Part shown: positions 1-11,195 of the stretch, piece after piece
Layout: the number at the start of each line of letters is the position of its first letter
Position numbering within the stretch: position 1 is the stretch's first letter
Assembly (NCBI GenBank): GCA_946807835.1
Contig: OX327705.1
Location: 13,298,501 to 13,362,500, forward strand
Origin: Ailanthus altissimus
Taxonomy: Eukaryota > Streptophyta > Magnoliopsida > Sapindales > Simaroubaceae
Reading direction: 5' to 3'
Length of the DNA: 64,000 nt
Position numbers and translations under genes: made by a program
Notes under the pieces: model-generated
The model's database searches: none
What the model was told of the DNA's origin: nothing
Seen by the model: only the letters and a program-made list of their open reading frames with translations

Positions 1-420
1 ATAGATATAGCATATATTGATCTTTATAAAAAGAGATCTATCGACAGTCCTACATCGGTGAAGCAGATCAAGAACATAGTGTTTGAGGACATTCTTGCAT
101 AATGACATCTCCTAGCATCTATTGCAACTCCTTGCAACCATATCATTACTAGTATGCCCACAAGTATTTGTTCCATTACAAAAAAGGATCTAACCCTTTA
201 AATTTGGCTAACTCTTATAATCTGCTAACTCTTAGCATTGGTCTATACTTCTTTAGACCAGATCTAAACTTCTTTAGATCATACAATGTTTGTAACGTAA
301 CAAGCATTGTACCATTCATTTATATTGTATTAACGATTATACAAAATGTTGACTGTATAAATTTTAAATTATTTAATATTCATAGAGTATTGGAATGGCA
401 TATAAGCACCAACTCTAACA
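1..420 (-). repeat. Copia 3' LTR (5' portion, runs off the window)
   Basis: The LTR start is at 420 (minus strand, TGTTAGAG...). It is preceded by a short purine-rich GTGAGAG tract, the usual polypurine position, also seen before the LTRs at 10625 and 38871. Bases 1-160 in reverse complement match 30200-30350 on the plus strand closely. Confidence 0.75.
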
Positions 421-826
421 AACTCTCACCTGCTTTAGTGCTATTCGTACTGGTATCTCATATCAATACACTCCACGTATTTCTCAAACATAGCAGGAGT
501 TTAGGTGTAAGTAGGTTCGCTACGTCATCATAAGAATGAATCCTAGATTCTATCATATCTCCAATAGTTAAGAACTTTCAAATTATATGGTATTCGGAGT
601 CCATATCATCAGATAACTGATGTGCCAAATGGCTTCTTGGCTTGAGCATTTATTTTGTTTTGTTACAAGGCAATGGGATAGGATCCACTAAGCTTGAAAC
701 TATTCTAAGCTTTGTAATTAACTTGAATATCTATAGTGCTTCCTTTGCAAGCTTCTCAAGCTATAACTAATTCTACCTCTAAGGCAGAATTAGCTATGGA
801 CATCTAAATTGCAAGTTTCTAACTAG

Positions 827-2218
827 TGATGCGATATTTTTATATTTTAAAATTAAGTACAAGTATACGCTATCGTAACAAGTAATAAAGGGACTTATAA
901 AGTCAGATGTTGAACCAACAGGGATAATTTTTATTTTCTATCAAGTCCTAAAATTATAACTTTCTTGTAATTATTCAGAAAAATCAAATCTTAATTTTGT
1001 AATAAATTGAAGTAAAATAAAAGTGCAAAAACTTTATAACATAACTCAAATAAAATATGAAAATAACAATATAGAGGAAGCATAGGGTTAATTACTATCC
1101 TTCAATATATTTTCTAAAGATTAATCATTTTAATATTTATATCTCTTTATTATTATTATTAGTCAAGACACTAATGTATTCAAAAGCCTCTCCTAAGGTC
1201 ATACAAGTATATCCTAATTTACTAAATACCTATATTCCTATGGTACTTGTAATAAATTAAGATTCATTAAGAACAAGTCTTATTGACCATACATGCCAAT
1301 TAGGTATATTCCTATCTTAATTTGAAACTTGCATATGCAACATTGAATGTTACTCTACAATCATGCATCCGATTATCTAGGTCTAAATACAATGATGACC
1401 CTTTCGAGTTTATCAAAGTATTACCAAATCAATCATAATATTGATAAGATATAATAAAGCATTGAGAACAAATAATTTGAATAATGAAAATTGAGTTCAA
1501 ATAAATATTAAAAAGATCTAACAATTAAGTTCACATATTGAGTTCAAGTAATAACCTTAGAAAATAAATATAGCTCAAGGTAACAAGAGAATTATAGATA
1601 AAAAATAAAATAAACATGATACAACTAAAAGCAAACCAATATAGACTTCAATTCGTAGTTGGTTGATAGGCCAAAGATTTGCTAATAATTTCTTGCTTTC
1701 TTGAATTTCCCTTACTTCTCTTTAAAAATTTATCTTTTTCAATGTGTTATGGCTCTAAGAGCCCTAAGTTATATGCTCTTTGAGGTTTGAAATGAGTGGT
1801 ATTTTTATAGGGATTGATTGGAGTCTTGGAGTTGTATTTCTTTTAGGTTTAAGAAAAATTATACTATTCACCACTGCCGTTAACACTGTTCATCACTAGG
1901 GCGCAGTACTGTTCACAAGGGATGCTATTTATGTGACAACTGTTCATCGTATACTGTTCACTTGGCATTGCAAGGAGATTTCTTGGGGCTGTGGCGTTGA
2001 AATTTTTGCTGGGGCGAAATACTGTTCATCGCTTCAGCTATGTACTGTAGCATTTTATGTTTTACCTTGTTTTCCTTATATTTTCATCCCCAATTGTTCC
2101 ATTGACTCCAAACCTACAAAATGATAATAAAACATCTAAAAAGCCTAATATTTTTATTAAAATGAGCAATTAATCAAGTTGAGGGAGTGAAAATAATAAA
2201 TATAATTTACACTTATCA
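827..2218 (-). mobile_element. Solo LTR, gypsy-like family B, copy 1 (minus)
   Basis: The ends read TGATGCGATA... to ...TTATCA on the plus strand, i.e. TGATAA...GCATCA on the minus strand. It is flanked by a perfect 5-bp target duplication ACTAG at 822-826 and 2219-2223. It is homologous to the copies at 11613, 15551 and 30354. No internal element sequence is attached, so it is a solo LTR sitting in the RNase H region of a copia element. It contains several ACTGTTCA motifs and a GC-richer patch near 1870-2050. The longest ORF on the plus strand (1933-2124) is not believable as coding. Confidence 0.85.
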
Positions 2219-5200
2219 ACTAGCTCCGATACTAACGAGGAAGAACATATAACAAGATGTAGATTTTCTACATTATGGGTTAGATGAGAAGTCTGAATAT
2301 GTGGATTCCTTCACTTATAATAAACTCTCTTCATATTTAAAAGCTTATTCTGTATACCTTCTGAGGTATGTCAGATATGTTTCACAACTATATAATGGTC
2401 AAGCCTGGATCCGACCTATACCAGCTCACAACTCTTGAAGCCATCAAAATCCAAGTGTCGTACATAACTTGGCATGCATCAAGCTACTTCTAACTGATGC
2501 ATATTATGAGTTGGACATTCAAACTCTTTCATTTTCTACCTGAGAAGACTTTCTCTTAGAAAGATGAATGCTATGTCTGAAAGGTACATTAATTATCTCA
2601 CAGTTAATAAGTTGTACTTTTTCAGGACTTAGTCTATGCATGATGATTGAGAGAGTCCCATCAACCTCCTAGCTTTATCTCTATAAAGTCTAATAAGAGG
2701 TCTCTCCCAAATCTTTTATAAAAAAGGCTTTACTTAGATAACACGTATCTGATTGACTTGTAATATACCAGCATCATTTTTCAACATTGAGTATTTTTTC
2801 CACGTAGAGAATTAGACAAATAATCATGCTCCCATTACCTTCTTTGAAGACACACTTTCTCTTTATTACTGATGAAACTAGACTTTTTGATCTCATCATT
2901 TAAATGTAAATACTAGCTTTGGACAAATCGTTTAAGTCCACTAATAGACTTTTTCAATTTGCGCACTAGATTATAAGTTAGGCTAGATGCAAACATTTTA
3001 GGTAGTTCTATGCATATCTCTAAGTCGAGACATATATTCTAGAACACCATGTTTACATCCATCAGACAGACCTCAAAATCTTAATATGCTGCAAAAGTCA
3101 ACAAAATTTGAATTGGTTACTGATGGATAAGGTTTTCTCATTAACGATCTCAAATCTATGAGTATAACTTTTCCTTACTAATTGGATCTTGAAGGTCTCT
3201 ACCTTCAAGTGCCCATGCTTCCGCTGCATAAACTCTTTTACAACAACTAGGAACAATTCCTACAAGAAGAATAACCAAGTCCCATATTTGATTGTAATGC
3301 ACATAGTCAATTTCATATTCTATGACTTTTTGTCATTTTCCCAAAATGATGTCAAATATCGATTCTCTATAAGTCAAAGGATCATTTTATTCAACCAAAA
3401 AAAATACCAAGGGTACCTTCAAGCATCAATTATACCTAAATGATGGCCTTGATATCATATTCAACCAATAAAGAGAGTGCATTCAAGGTATATCACTTAT
3501 TTGAACTTAAGATTCTACTATTGGTTCATATACTTTCCGATTAACTTCAACAAGTACAATCATTCTATAATCCCCACGATCTAAGAAAATTTTTTTCTTG
3601 TGGGATGTGGTATTACGAGCAATGAATATTTTTTGTTACTTTGGATCATAGAACTAGTATCCAATGAATTGATACTTGTACCTATTGGGCGCTTGTATAT
3701 TCTGTTGCATAACTCTTAAGCAAATAAAACAACCCTTAGGCCTTAACTGCTTAAGACTCAATTGCCTTTAATCTATATCTCATACAAAATATAAGGAATT
3801 GATTTTGGTGGAACTACGTTCAATAAGTGAGTAGTAGATTCTTAGAGCATAATCTCATAAATATTCTAGAAGATCAGTAAAGCTCAACATCAATCAGACT
3901 ACATCAAATAAAGTCTTATTCCTCTATTCCTTAAACACTTTTGTGATTCCTCTATTCCTTAAACACTTTTGTATTAAGGAATATCTGAAAGACTATACTG
4001 AGTGAGAGTTATATTCTCCCTTAAATATTCTATGAATATAGTGTTTATGTATAAATAGTCTCGATCTATTCAAAGGCATACATAAAGGCTTTTTTCTTTA
4101 CTTCCTAGTCAGACGGCTTTGAACACTTCAAAAGTTTTCAACCTGTGTTTCCTAGAAATATATGTCTATAGTGACAAATCACTATCCAGACTATGAGGTA
4201 TTGAAATTTGCCTACAATAATATGAGTTATTGGACTAAATACATCATATGTACCAATTCCAATAAATCAGTAGCTCGGTATCCAACACCTACACTAGAAT
4301 TCGATCATCTTTCTTTGAATTTAGAATTCATAAACTGGCCAAAGTTCTATAGTCAAATCAAATATCTGATCATGCTTAACTAGACAGGATAGTTTTGTTA
4401 TGACTACATGATCTAATCTTACGTGCCACTACTCATCATTATTCAAAGTTCCTAAACTACTACTCATTCTGTTCACCTAGACATTTTTTATTGTATCTAA
4501 GATATATTGGCCATTCATTATCTAACGCTCAGTAAACAAAATATTATCTTTATCATATAACCATAAGGAACTATTCCCAATATTTTTATGATAACGCTCT
4601 CTGTTAATTATAGGGAGTGATATGATTCGCCTAATAATATTTGGCATGTAATATCAATTATACAATATAATGCTATTGCCAAAATGGGAAAGTGATCTGA
4701 AAGGTCTAAGTTATCACGTGTAGGAAATCTCTATTTTCACGTGAAACCATACTTCTTATTTCTTAGCTTAATAGCATTTTTTAAATCATGCAACAACTTG
4801 TAGAAATAAAAAGGGTAGGCTATATTTCATACCCCTGCATTGACAGCATTATATGCTATTGAAACGTCTATATTCTATAAATAGCTATCTAGAGGGATAT
4901 ATCTATTCTCATTTAAAGTTTCATGAGCAGTAGCACTTACTATTCAAACCTTATCAAGTGGAAACACTTTCCATTATAACTATTCTCTAACTGTGGATTA
5001 GATTTATCAAATATATCCAAGTAATTTAGAATCTATAACTATTTTTCAAATTCATAAACAAGTCCTTAATATTTCTCAAAGCACTATAGTTAATGTGCAT
5101 TTGTCAAGTGTATTAACAGATTGCTCATACTATCTTATCTCTACAAGACAAGTATCTTATTTCTATAAGACGAATGAGGAGATGTGTAGCGAAACATTTC

Positions 5201-5245
5201 TAATCATTAATGATAAAACTTTAGATCATAGTTATATCATTTATA

Positions 5246-6026
5246 CAATTTTTAATTTAATGACAATTGATGTATTATAGACCTTCGGTTAAGTTTACCC
5301 TAGTGTGGAATTGGTGGGACCTACTAGGGGGTAGACTTGGTAACTATTTATGAGGGGTAAAATGGTTATTTCACATAATGATTATTTAATTATAAAATAA
5401 TCATAAATATCTCATTATAATATATTATTATATATATTAAATAGGTATTAGTTGTCACTCATTTATATTATTTTATATTATATTATTATTTTAATATATA
5501 TATATATATATGAGATGTGTGTGTGTGAGAGGGTGAGAGTGTGTGTGACAAAAATGGAAAGGAAATGAAAATGTTTCATTTCTATTTTTTGAGCCGAGAA
5601 GAAGAAGAAGAAAAAAAGATATTGTTTCATTTTTCCTTATTGTGCCAAAAGAAGCAATTTTGAATTACTTAAATTTATATTTCCTTTCCTTTTAGAGAAA
5701 ATGAAGAATACACACAACCGCCCATTTTATGGGTTTAAAAGTTAAACCCAGTGTTGGAAGTGGGGCTGCTGTTCTAGCTTATTAAGCCCACCGAGTTAGT
5801 GACTAGAACTGTCAATGAGTTGGTCTCTATGCAGACTCTGGGGATATACGTGTATAACTTTACATGTTCAGGTGATTTCTCAACTCTTCTAATATATTAA
5901 TGTGATTAGTATATTATTTATTATATGTTTTAATGCTTCCGTGGCGTTAAATATGTATGTGATATGTATTTTAAGCAATAAACACAATTACACATGCATA
6001 CACCCATGTATATTATATTCTCGACA
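5246..6026 (+). repeat. Copia 5' LTR, 3' portion
   Basis: It is collinear with 29190-29964, including the shared stretch from ACCTACTAGGGG through TA and GT microsatellites to the terminal CA. It carries (TA)n and (GT)n tracts at about 5495-5525 and a GAAGAA tract at about 5590-5610. The left boundary is approximate because the first half of the LTR is absent. Confidence 0.75.
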
Positions 6027-6030
6027 AAAA

Positions 6031-6042
6031 TGGTATTAGAGC
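6031..6042 (+). other. Primer binding site (initiator tRNA-Met type)
   Basis: The sequence TGGTATTAGAGC is one base from the classical copia PBS TGGTATCAGAGC and lies 4 bases after the LTR end. It fixes the strand and the start of the internal region. Confidence 0.85.
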
Positions 6043-7348
6043 CATTTATGAGATATTTAGATGTTGTTTAAGTGAATGGATGTATTAGGTCCAGTGTAAA
6101 AGATGCGTTTCAAGTGTTGAAATGGGTATGCCAAAGGGGGTGCATTAGGGCGCTGTAGCGTTGGTGGTTCAAACTCCCAATACTGTAGCACTGAAGATCT
6201 GGCACCGCGGCGCTGGGAGTTCTTTCTTCCAGCGCTGTGACGCTGGAGAGCCTACGTTGGGGCACTAAAGTTTCTAAAATTTGTGCCCTAGCGGTGAAGC
6301 ATTGTCGCTGCTACTTTGGGGGTTCGACCTCCTAGCACTACAGCGAGGTAATTTGGCACCGCGACATTGAGGGTTTGATCTCCCAACGCTGCAGTAATGT
6401 AATCCGGCGCCACGATGATGTACTGTTCACTTGAACAGTAGCCACATGAACAGTATTTTATATTGTTCACAACTGCAGTAATTTTGAATAGTGTTTCAAT
6501 ATTAATTTTAGATGTATAAGATTTATAAGATGTAGTGATAAAAGTTATCAATCTACATTATAAATTGGGATTTATGAGATGTGGTGATAAAAGTTATCGG
6601 TCTGCATTATTAACCAGGATTAATATTTCTATGTTGGTAACCACAATAAGAGTTACTTATGGGGGTTAGTTGTATTTGCATAGAAAAATTGATTAATTGA
6701 GAATCAACCTCCCCTGAGAATGGAGACCAAGGATATATACAAAAATATCTCTTAATCAGATTGAAGAATATTATATTATGAGATAATATTTTTTTCTATT
6801 CTGTCTTGTCAATATAGTGTTAGACAAGTCACATCGGCCTTTTTCCAATATTGCTACAGAGTAGGGGACTTGGTTGGTTGGGCTTGGACTATACCGGTTA
6901 AACATGAGATAAAAAAAATATATTCAAAAGTATTGCCCAATATTGCTACAGTGTTAGGGTAGTATCAGTAGCATATATTTGATTATTTATAAGTTAATCT
7001 AGAATACAGTTACCCAATATTGCTATAGTGTGAGGATAATGTGTATTCAGGATCAAGAGGTAAGAGTTGCAATTGACAAATGTTGTCTACCTGTTGGGTT
7101 TACAAAGGCCAATATTGCTACAACGTGAGGCTTGAGTAAATTTCAATGGGATCTACTTCCTACTGTATAGTTTAAAAGAGTTTAAACTATCGTTTTCTTG
7201 TTCAAGAGATTATCAGGATTATGTAAAGCAATGGGAGGGGTTTTAAATTGAAAATGTATAATTGTTATACCCACAATTTAAAACGTTTTATAAGCGATTT
7301 AATGACCATTCAGCTTACATCTTTCGTTATTTTGGCCTGTCAAGTATA
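6043..7348 (+). other. Copia untranslated leader with repeated motifs
   Basis: This 1.3-kb leader between PBS and gag has no convincing ORF. At 6140-6420 it holds repeated GGCACCGCG / AGCGCTG words. At 6420-6490 it holds inverted ACTGTTCA / TGAACAGT motifs. At about 6850, 6935, 7013 and 7110 the phrase CCAATATTGCTACA recurs with small changes. Confidence 0.6.
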
Positions 7349-10300
7349 ATGGCCACTACGAACCAGTTGGTGTGCATAGTTGATGTAGTTCAACTCAAGG
7401 GTACTAAAGATTACTCTGACCGATAGATGAATCTCAGAAATATTTTGGATTAAAAAAATCTTGTATTTATTGTTTATTAGACTTTGCCGTAAGGTATTTC
7501 TGATAACACCTCTCTAAAGGATATGAATAAAAGGGGCGTGACTCTTTTTATTCAGGGTACTTCATCTTTTACTCTAAGTAGCTTTTGTGAGACCAGATGT
7601 GTGAGGAGAAGAAGATAAGGTGGAGACCTAGGATAAGTCTTCAGAGGAAACATTCATCCAAAACATCAATAAGAGAGCAATGTAGATGGAAAGTGTTTCC
7701 ATTACAGTAAGGTTGTGTATTGGAAATCCACCTACCTTAGAAGCCTTATAATTTTTAGAAAGACTTCCATAGGTTTGTACTTGACACACATAGACATTTT
7801 TAGGGCATATAATGCCAGCTCAAGTTAGGTATGAGATACCACATGTCTCTCTCATATCTGCAATATGTTGTAAGGATTGAGAGAGAGTAAAATACAACAA
7901 ATTGTAGAAGTAAGGTTAAGAGCAGAAAATGGTAATTTTTTGTAGGTCCAATTTGTTAGGCAGCTGGACTTACTTCTCATATACAATACAATACTTGTAT
8001 TGCATAATTGGTATAATATCCAAAACATCACTTGACAATTTGTGTCCCTTTCTGTACTTGACAGTGAATGATATCATATGAACATTGGGAATAGTTTCCT
8101 ATGCTTATGTGATATGGATAATGTTTTATTAGCTGAATGTTAGTTAATAAATAGATATTATATACAATTAGAAATATTTGTAGATCGAAATCTTTAAATG
8201 ATACGGAGTTGTGGTATATAAGTATATGTCATATAAGTGTGAGACGTCTAAACCGTTTGGTTAAGGATGATTGGATACCTAATCTAACCATAAAGGATTA
8301 ACTAGTTTATGAATAATGTATTTATGGAGATGACCAAACATATTAGAATGTACATCACATCCCTTCGATTAGATCAAGGTAGTGAGTGCATTAACAACAA
8401 ATTTTTTGTTTTTTTAAAAGAGAATGAGATTCTCACTCACTATAGTCCTCCAGGTACTCCATAACATAATGATCTTTTAGAAATGAGGAATCAGACTTTA
8501 TTAGATATGGTCCAATCGATAATGAGTGTTACCGATCTATATCTGTGAAAATATACTCCAAATACAACTGCTTATTAAGCAGAGTTCCATTAGAAGTTAT
8601 TCTTTCCATTCTGTATAAGTTACAAAAAATAGGGAAACCATATCTTAAATAAGTTAAGACTTGGGGTTGTCCTGCTTACGAAAGAGTTACGCAGCATGGT
8701 ATCTTATTTTGTACGAGTTACTCAGCAAGATAAACAACACTCAAGAAGTACAAGTATAGGTTCATTGTGTATCATGTCTAACCTATAGGATACTAGTTCT
8801 ATGATTCAGAGATGCAAAATGTGTTCATTTCTCAGTATACCACTATTCTAGAGAAAGTTTCTCATGGGTCGTAGGAATCATAGAAAGATTAAACTTAGTG
8901 AAGTCAATCTAGAAATTAATGAACCAAGGATAGGAACCCGGGCTCAATTAAGCAGTGACCTTTTAGCACACTTCCTAGTGGGTCGGAAGGGATTTCTAGG
9001 TCACCTTTTAGGTATGGTTGATGCTTGAAAGGTAAACTTGGAGTTTTCTTGGTAAAAAAAAAAAAAATCCTTGGACCTATAGATAGATGATGTCAAACAT
9101 CAATTCTACAAGCAGCAAGAAGCTATGAAAAAAGAAATTGATGCTATACATCAGAATCAAGTTTGGGACTTGATAAAGTTACCCGTGGGAATTGTTTTCA
9201 TTGGTTGTAAAGAGTTTACGAGAGGTAGTGAGAGCCAAATGAAAGGTGTAGACCTTCTAGGCCTTATATTGGTTCTAAAAAGGTAATCCTTAGTGATATG
9301 AGATCAATTAAGAGAAAACCTATGGACTAGTATTAATGCTAAAGTCAATTAGTATTTTATTGGCTCTTGCAGCATATTATGACTTTGAAGTTTGGCAGAT
9401 GGATGTAAGCGACATTTTTGAATGGATACCTCAAGTAAGACATGTTCATAGAACAGCCTGAAGGTTTTACATCCAGCCAGATTTCTAGTCTAGTGTGTAG
9501 GCTGAAGAAGTCTATTCATGGGCTTAAATAAGCTTCTTGAAGCTGCATTCATTGTTTTGGTGAGATAATCAGATTGTCTGGTTTTATAAAAAAATAAAGA
9601 GGAAGCTTGTGTGCATGAAAGGTCAGTAGGAACATGGTAGTCTTCTTGATTCTATTTGTTGATGACATACTGGTCATTGGGAATGATGTCAGTATGTTAT
9701 AATAAGTTAGAAGTAACTCGTAAGAATTTCTTCATGAAGGATTTGGGAGAGGCTTCTTTTGTACTACGTATAAAGTTTTATAAAGATAGAGATAGGAAGC
9801 TGATAGGACTCTCTTAAATTAATTAACATCAATAACGTCTAAGAAAAGGTATAGTTTTTTAATTGTGAGTTCGTTACCATAGTTTTTAAACATGGTATTC
9901 ATCTTTCGAGGAGAATGTCTCTTCAGATGAAAGATAAGAGAGTTAGAGTGTCTGAAGGACCAGATACATTAGCTTTGGAGAGCTTAATGTATGTTATGAT
10001 GTATTTAAGACCTAATATCAGTTTGGCTGTAAGAGTTATTAGCTGATTTCAATCTGATTCAGGTAACAGCCATTTAATGGTAGTCAAACATATCCTGAGA
10101 TACCTTGAAGGTACAAAGGATAAGTTTCTCAAATATGGAGAAAATAGCTTACAAGTAAGAAGGTACACAGAGTCAGACTTCTCATTTAACCTAGATGATA
10201 GAGAGTCTACATCTAGGAATGTGCTCATTCTCATTAGTACTAGGTGAATTAGAATAGCACCAAACTGGGATTCACTGCTGATTTATATGGGCGCAATAGA

Positions 10301-10620
10301 AAATGTAGTGAGGATTCATAAGCTTATTGCTTGGCTTGAACGAGTTCTAAAACATATAGATCCTATCCCATAGTTTTGCAACTAAACTAGGCTATAGGAT
10401 AGGCCGAGGTGCCAAAAAAACACTAGTACTCTAGCTATACTGAAATGAGTCTTACTTGACTAGAGGGATCTTGGCTTAGACAGATGTGATTATTTGTAGA
10501 AGTGTTCTATAAATAATCTAGCAAACCCACTTTATAAGGCCATGACTCTAAAAGTGTTTATGAAACACGTAGAGTCGATGTGTATGAGATACCATCAAGA
10601 ATGTTGCTAAAGTAAGTGAG
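7349..10620 (+). pseudogene. Copia gag-pol remnant
   Basis: A gag-like start (MATTNQLV, then LKGTKDYSD) lies at 7349, but most of gag is scrambled. About 8350-8560 encodes an integrase core remnant with SECINNKF, SPPGTP and LLDMVQSIMS blocks. From about 9110, RT begins with EIDAIHQNQVWDL. At 9395 onward VWQMDV is visible, and at about 9652 LFVDDILVIGND gives the RT catalytic YVDD-like motif with F for Y. RNase H runs to about 10600 with a C-terminal NPLYKAM...HVESMCMRY block. Many stops and frame changes make it non-functional. Domain order INT-RT-RNH defines it as copia. Confidence 0.8.
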
Positions 10621-11195
10621 AGATTATTAGGGTTGATGCTTACGTGCCATCTCCGAATGTACATATACAAGTGTATGTTCCTATTAAATCGCTAATACCT
10701 ATTAATATGGTGCTATGTAATGTAACATTTTAGACATTGTATGATCTGAAGGAGTTCAGATCTGATGTAAATGAGTTTAGATAGAGGTTTATAGTAAATC
10801 ACGCTAAGAGATATAAATGTAAAATGTTAGTACAACTAATTTTTAGATGTTTATAATACTTAGAGAACATCCAAGAGTTAGAGCATTGTCTGTAATAGAA
10901 CACAAATCTGGGAATATACTAGTAACAACATAGTTATAAGAGTTGTAATCAGGTGCCAAAAAATATCAGTTACACAAGTATGTTCTCAAATATTGTCCCT
11001 GATCTATTTCTGCCGATGCGGGTCTATTGGTGGATACCTTTATATATAGATCAACATATGTCGTATCTATAGAATATAGATGGTTGTTCCTACCTGATCG
11101 TTAGCTTGATGCTCGTATTGACATATGGGTATTTAGTTAGCACTGGATATTGGACAGACTCATGAGGGCCTCTGATAGATACCCTATGTAAGCTG

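Larger units (their letters stand above)
1..5245 (-). mobile_element. Degenerate Ty1/copia element, 3' part (3' LTR plus pol remnants)
   Basis: Read on the minus strand, 1-420 is the first 420 bp of an LTR. It starts TGTTAGAGTTGGTGC at 420 and matches the LTRs starting at 38871 and 42804. Upstream (421-826 and 2219 to about 5245) is decayed copia pol. RNase H remnants lie near 660-800. RT remnants at about 2500-3150 include the LKKSISGLK block. Integrase/hinge sequence at about 3540-3720 matches the plus-strand element at 8740-8890. Stops and frameshifts are everywhere, so nothing is coding. The gag end and 5' LTR are missing where this copy meets the plus-strand copia LTR near 5245. A solo LTR (827-2218) interrupts RNase H. 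Identity as copia is secure; the exact right boundary is inferred. Confidence 0.75.
5246..10624 (+). mobile_element. Ty1/copia element, truncated 5' LTR plus internal region
   Basis: This is the left part of a plus-strand copia element whose 3' LTR is 10625-11195 plus 28465-29964. The 5' LTR remnant (about 5246-6026) matches 29190-29964 and ends TCTCGACA. Four bases later comes the PBS. The internal region holds a long leader with GC-rich patches, a gag start at 7349, an integrase remnant, RT and RNase H, all with stops and frameshifts. The left half of the 5' LTR is missing, so no target duplication can be read there. Confidence 0.8.

Noticed and set aside
168..533. 121-residue ORF
   Set aside because: It lies antisense across the start of a copia LTR and has no domain.
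5495..5540. TA/GT microsatellite as a replication origin or regulatory element
   Set aside because: The same tract is present in the sister LTR near 29420-29475; it is ordinary LTR sequence.
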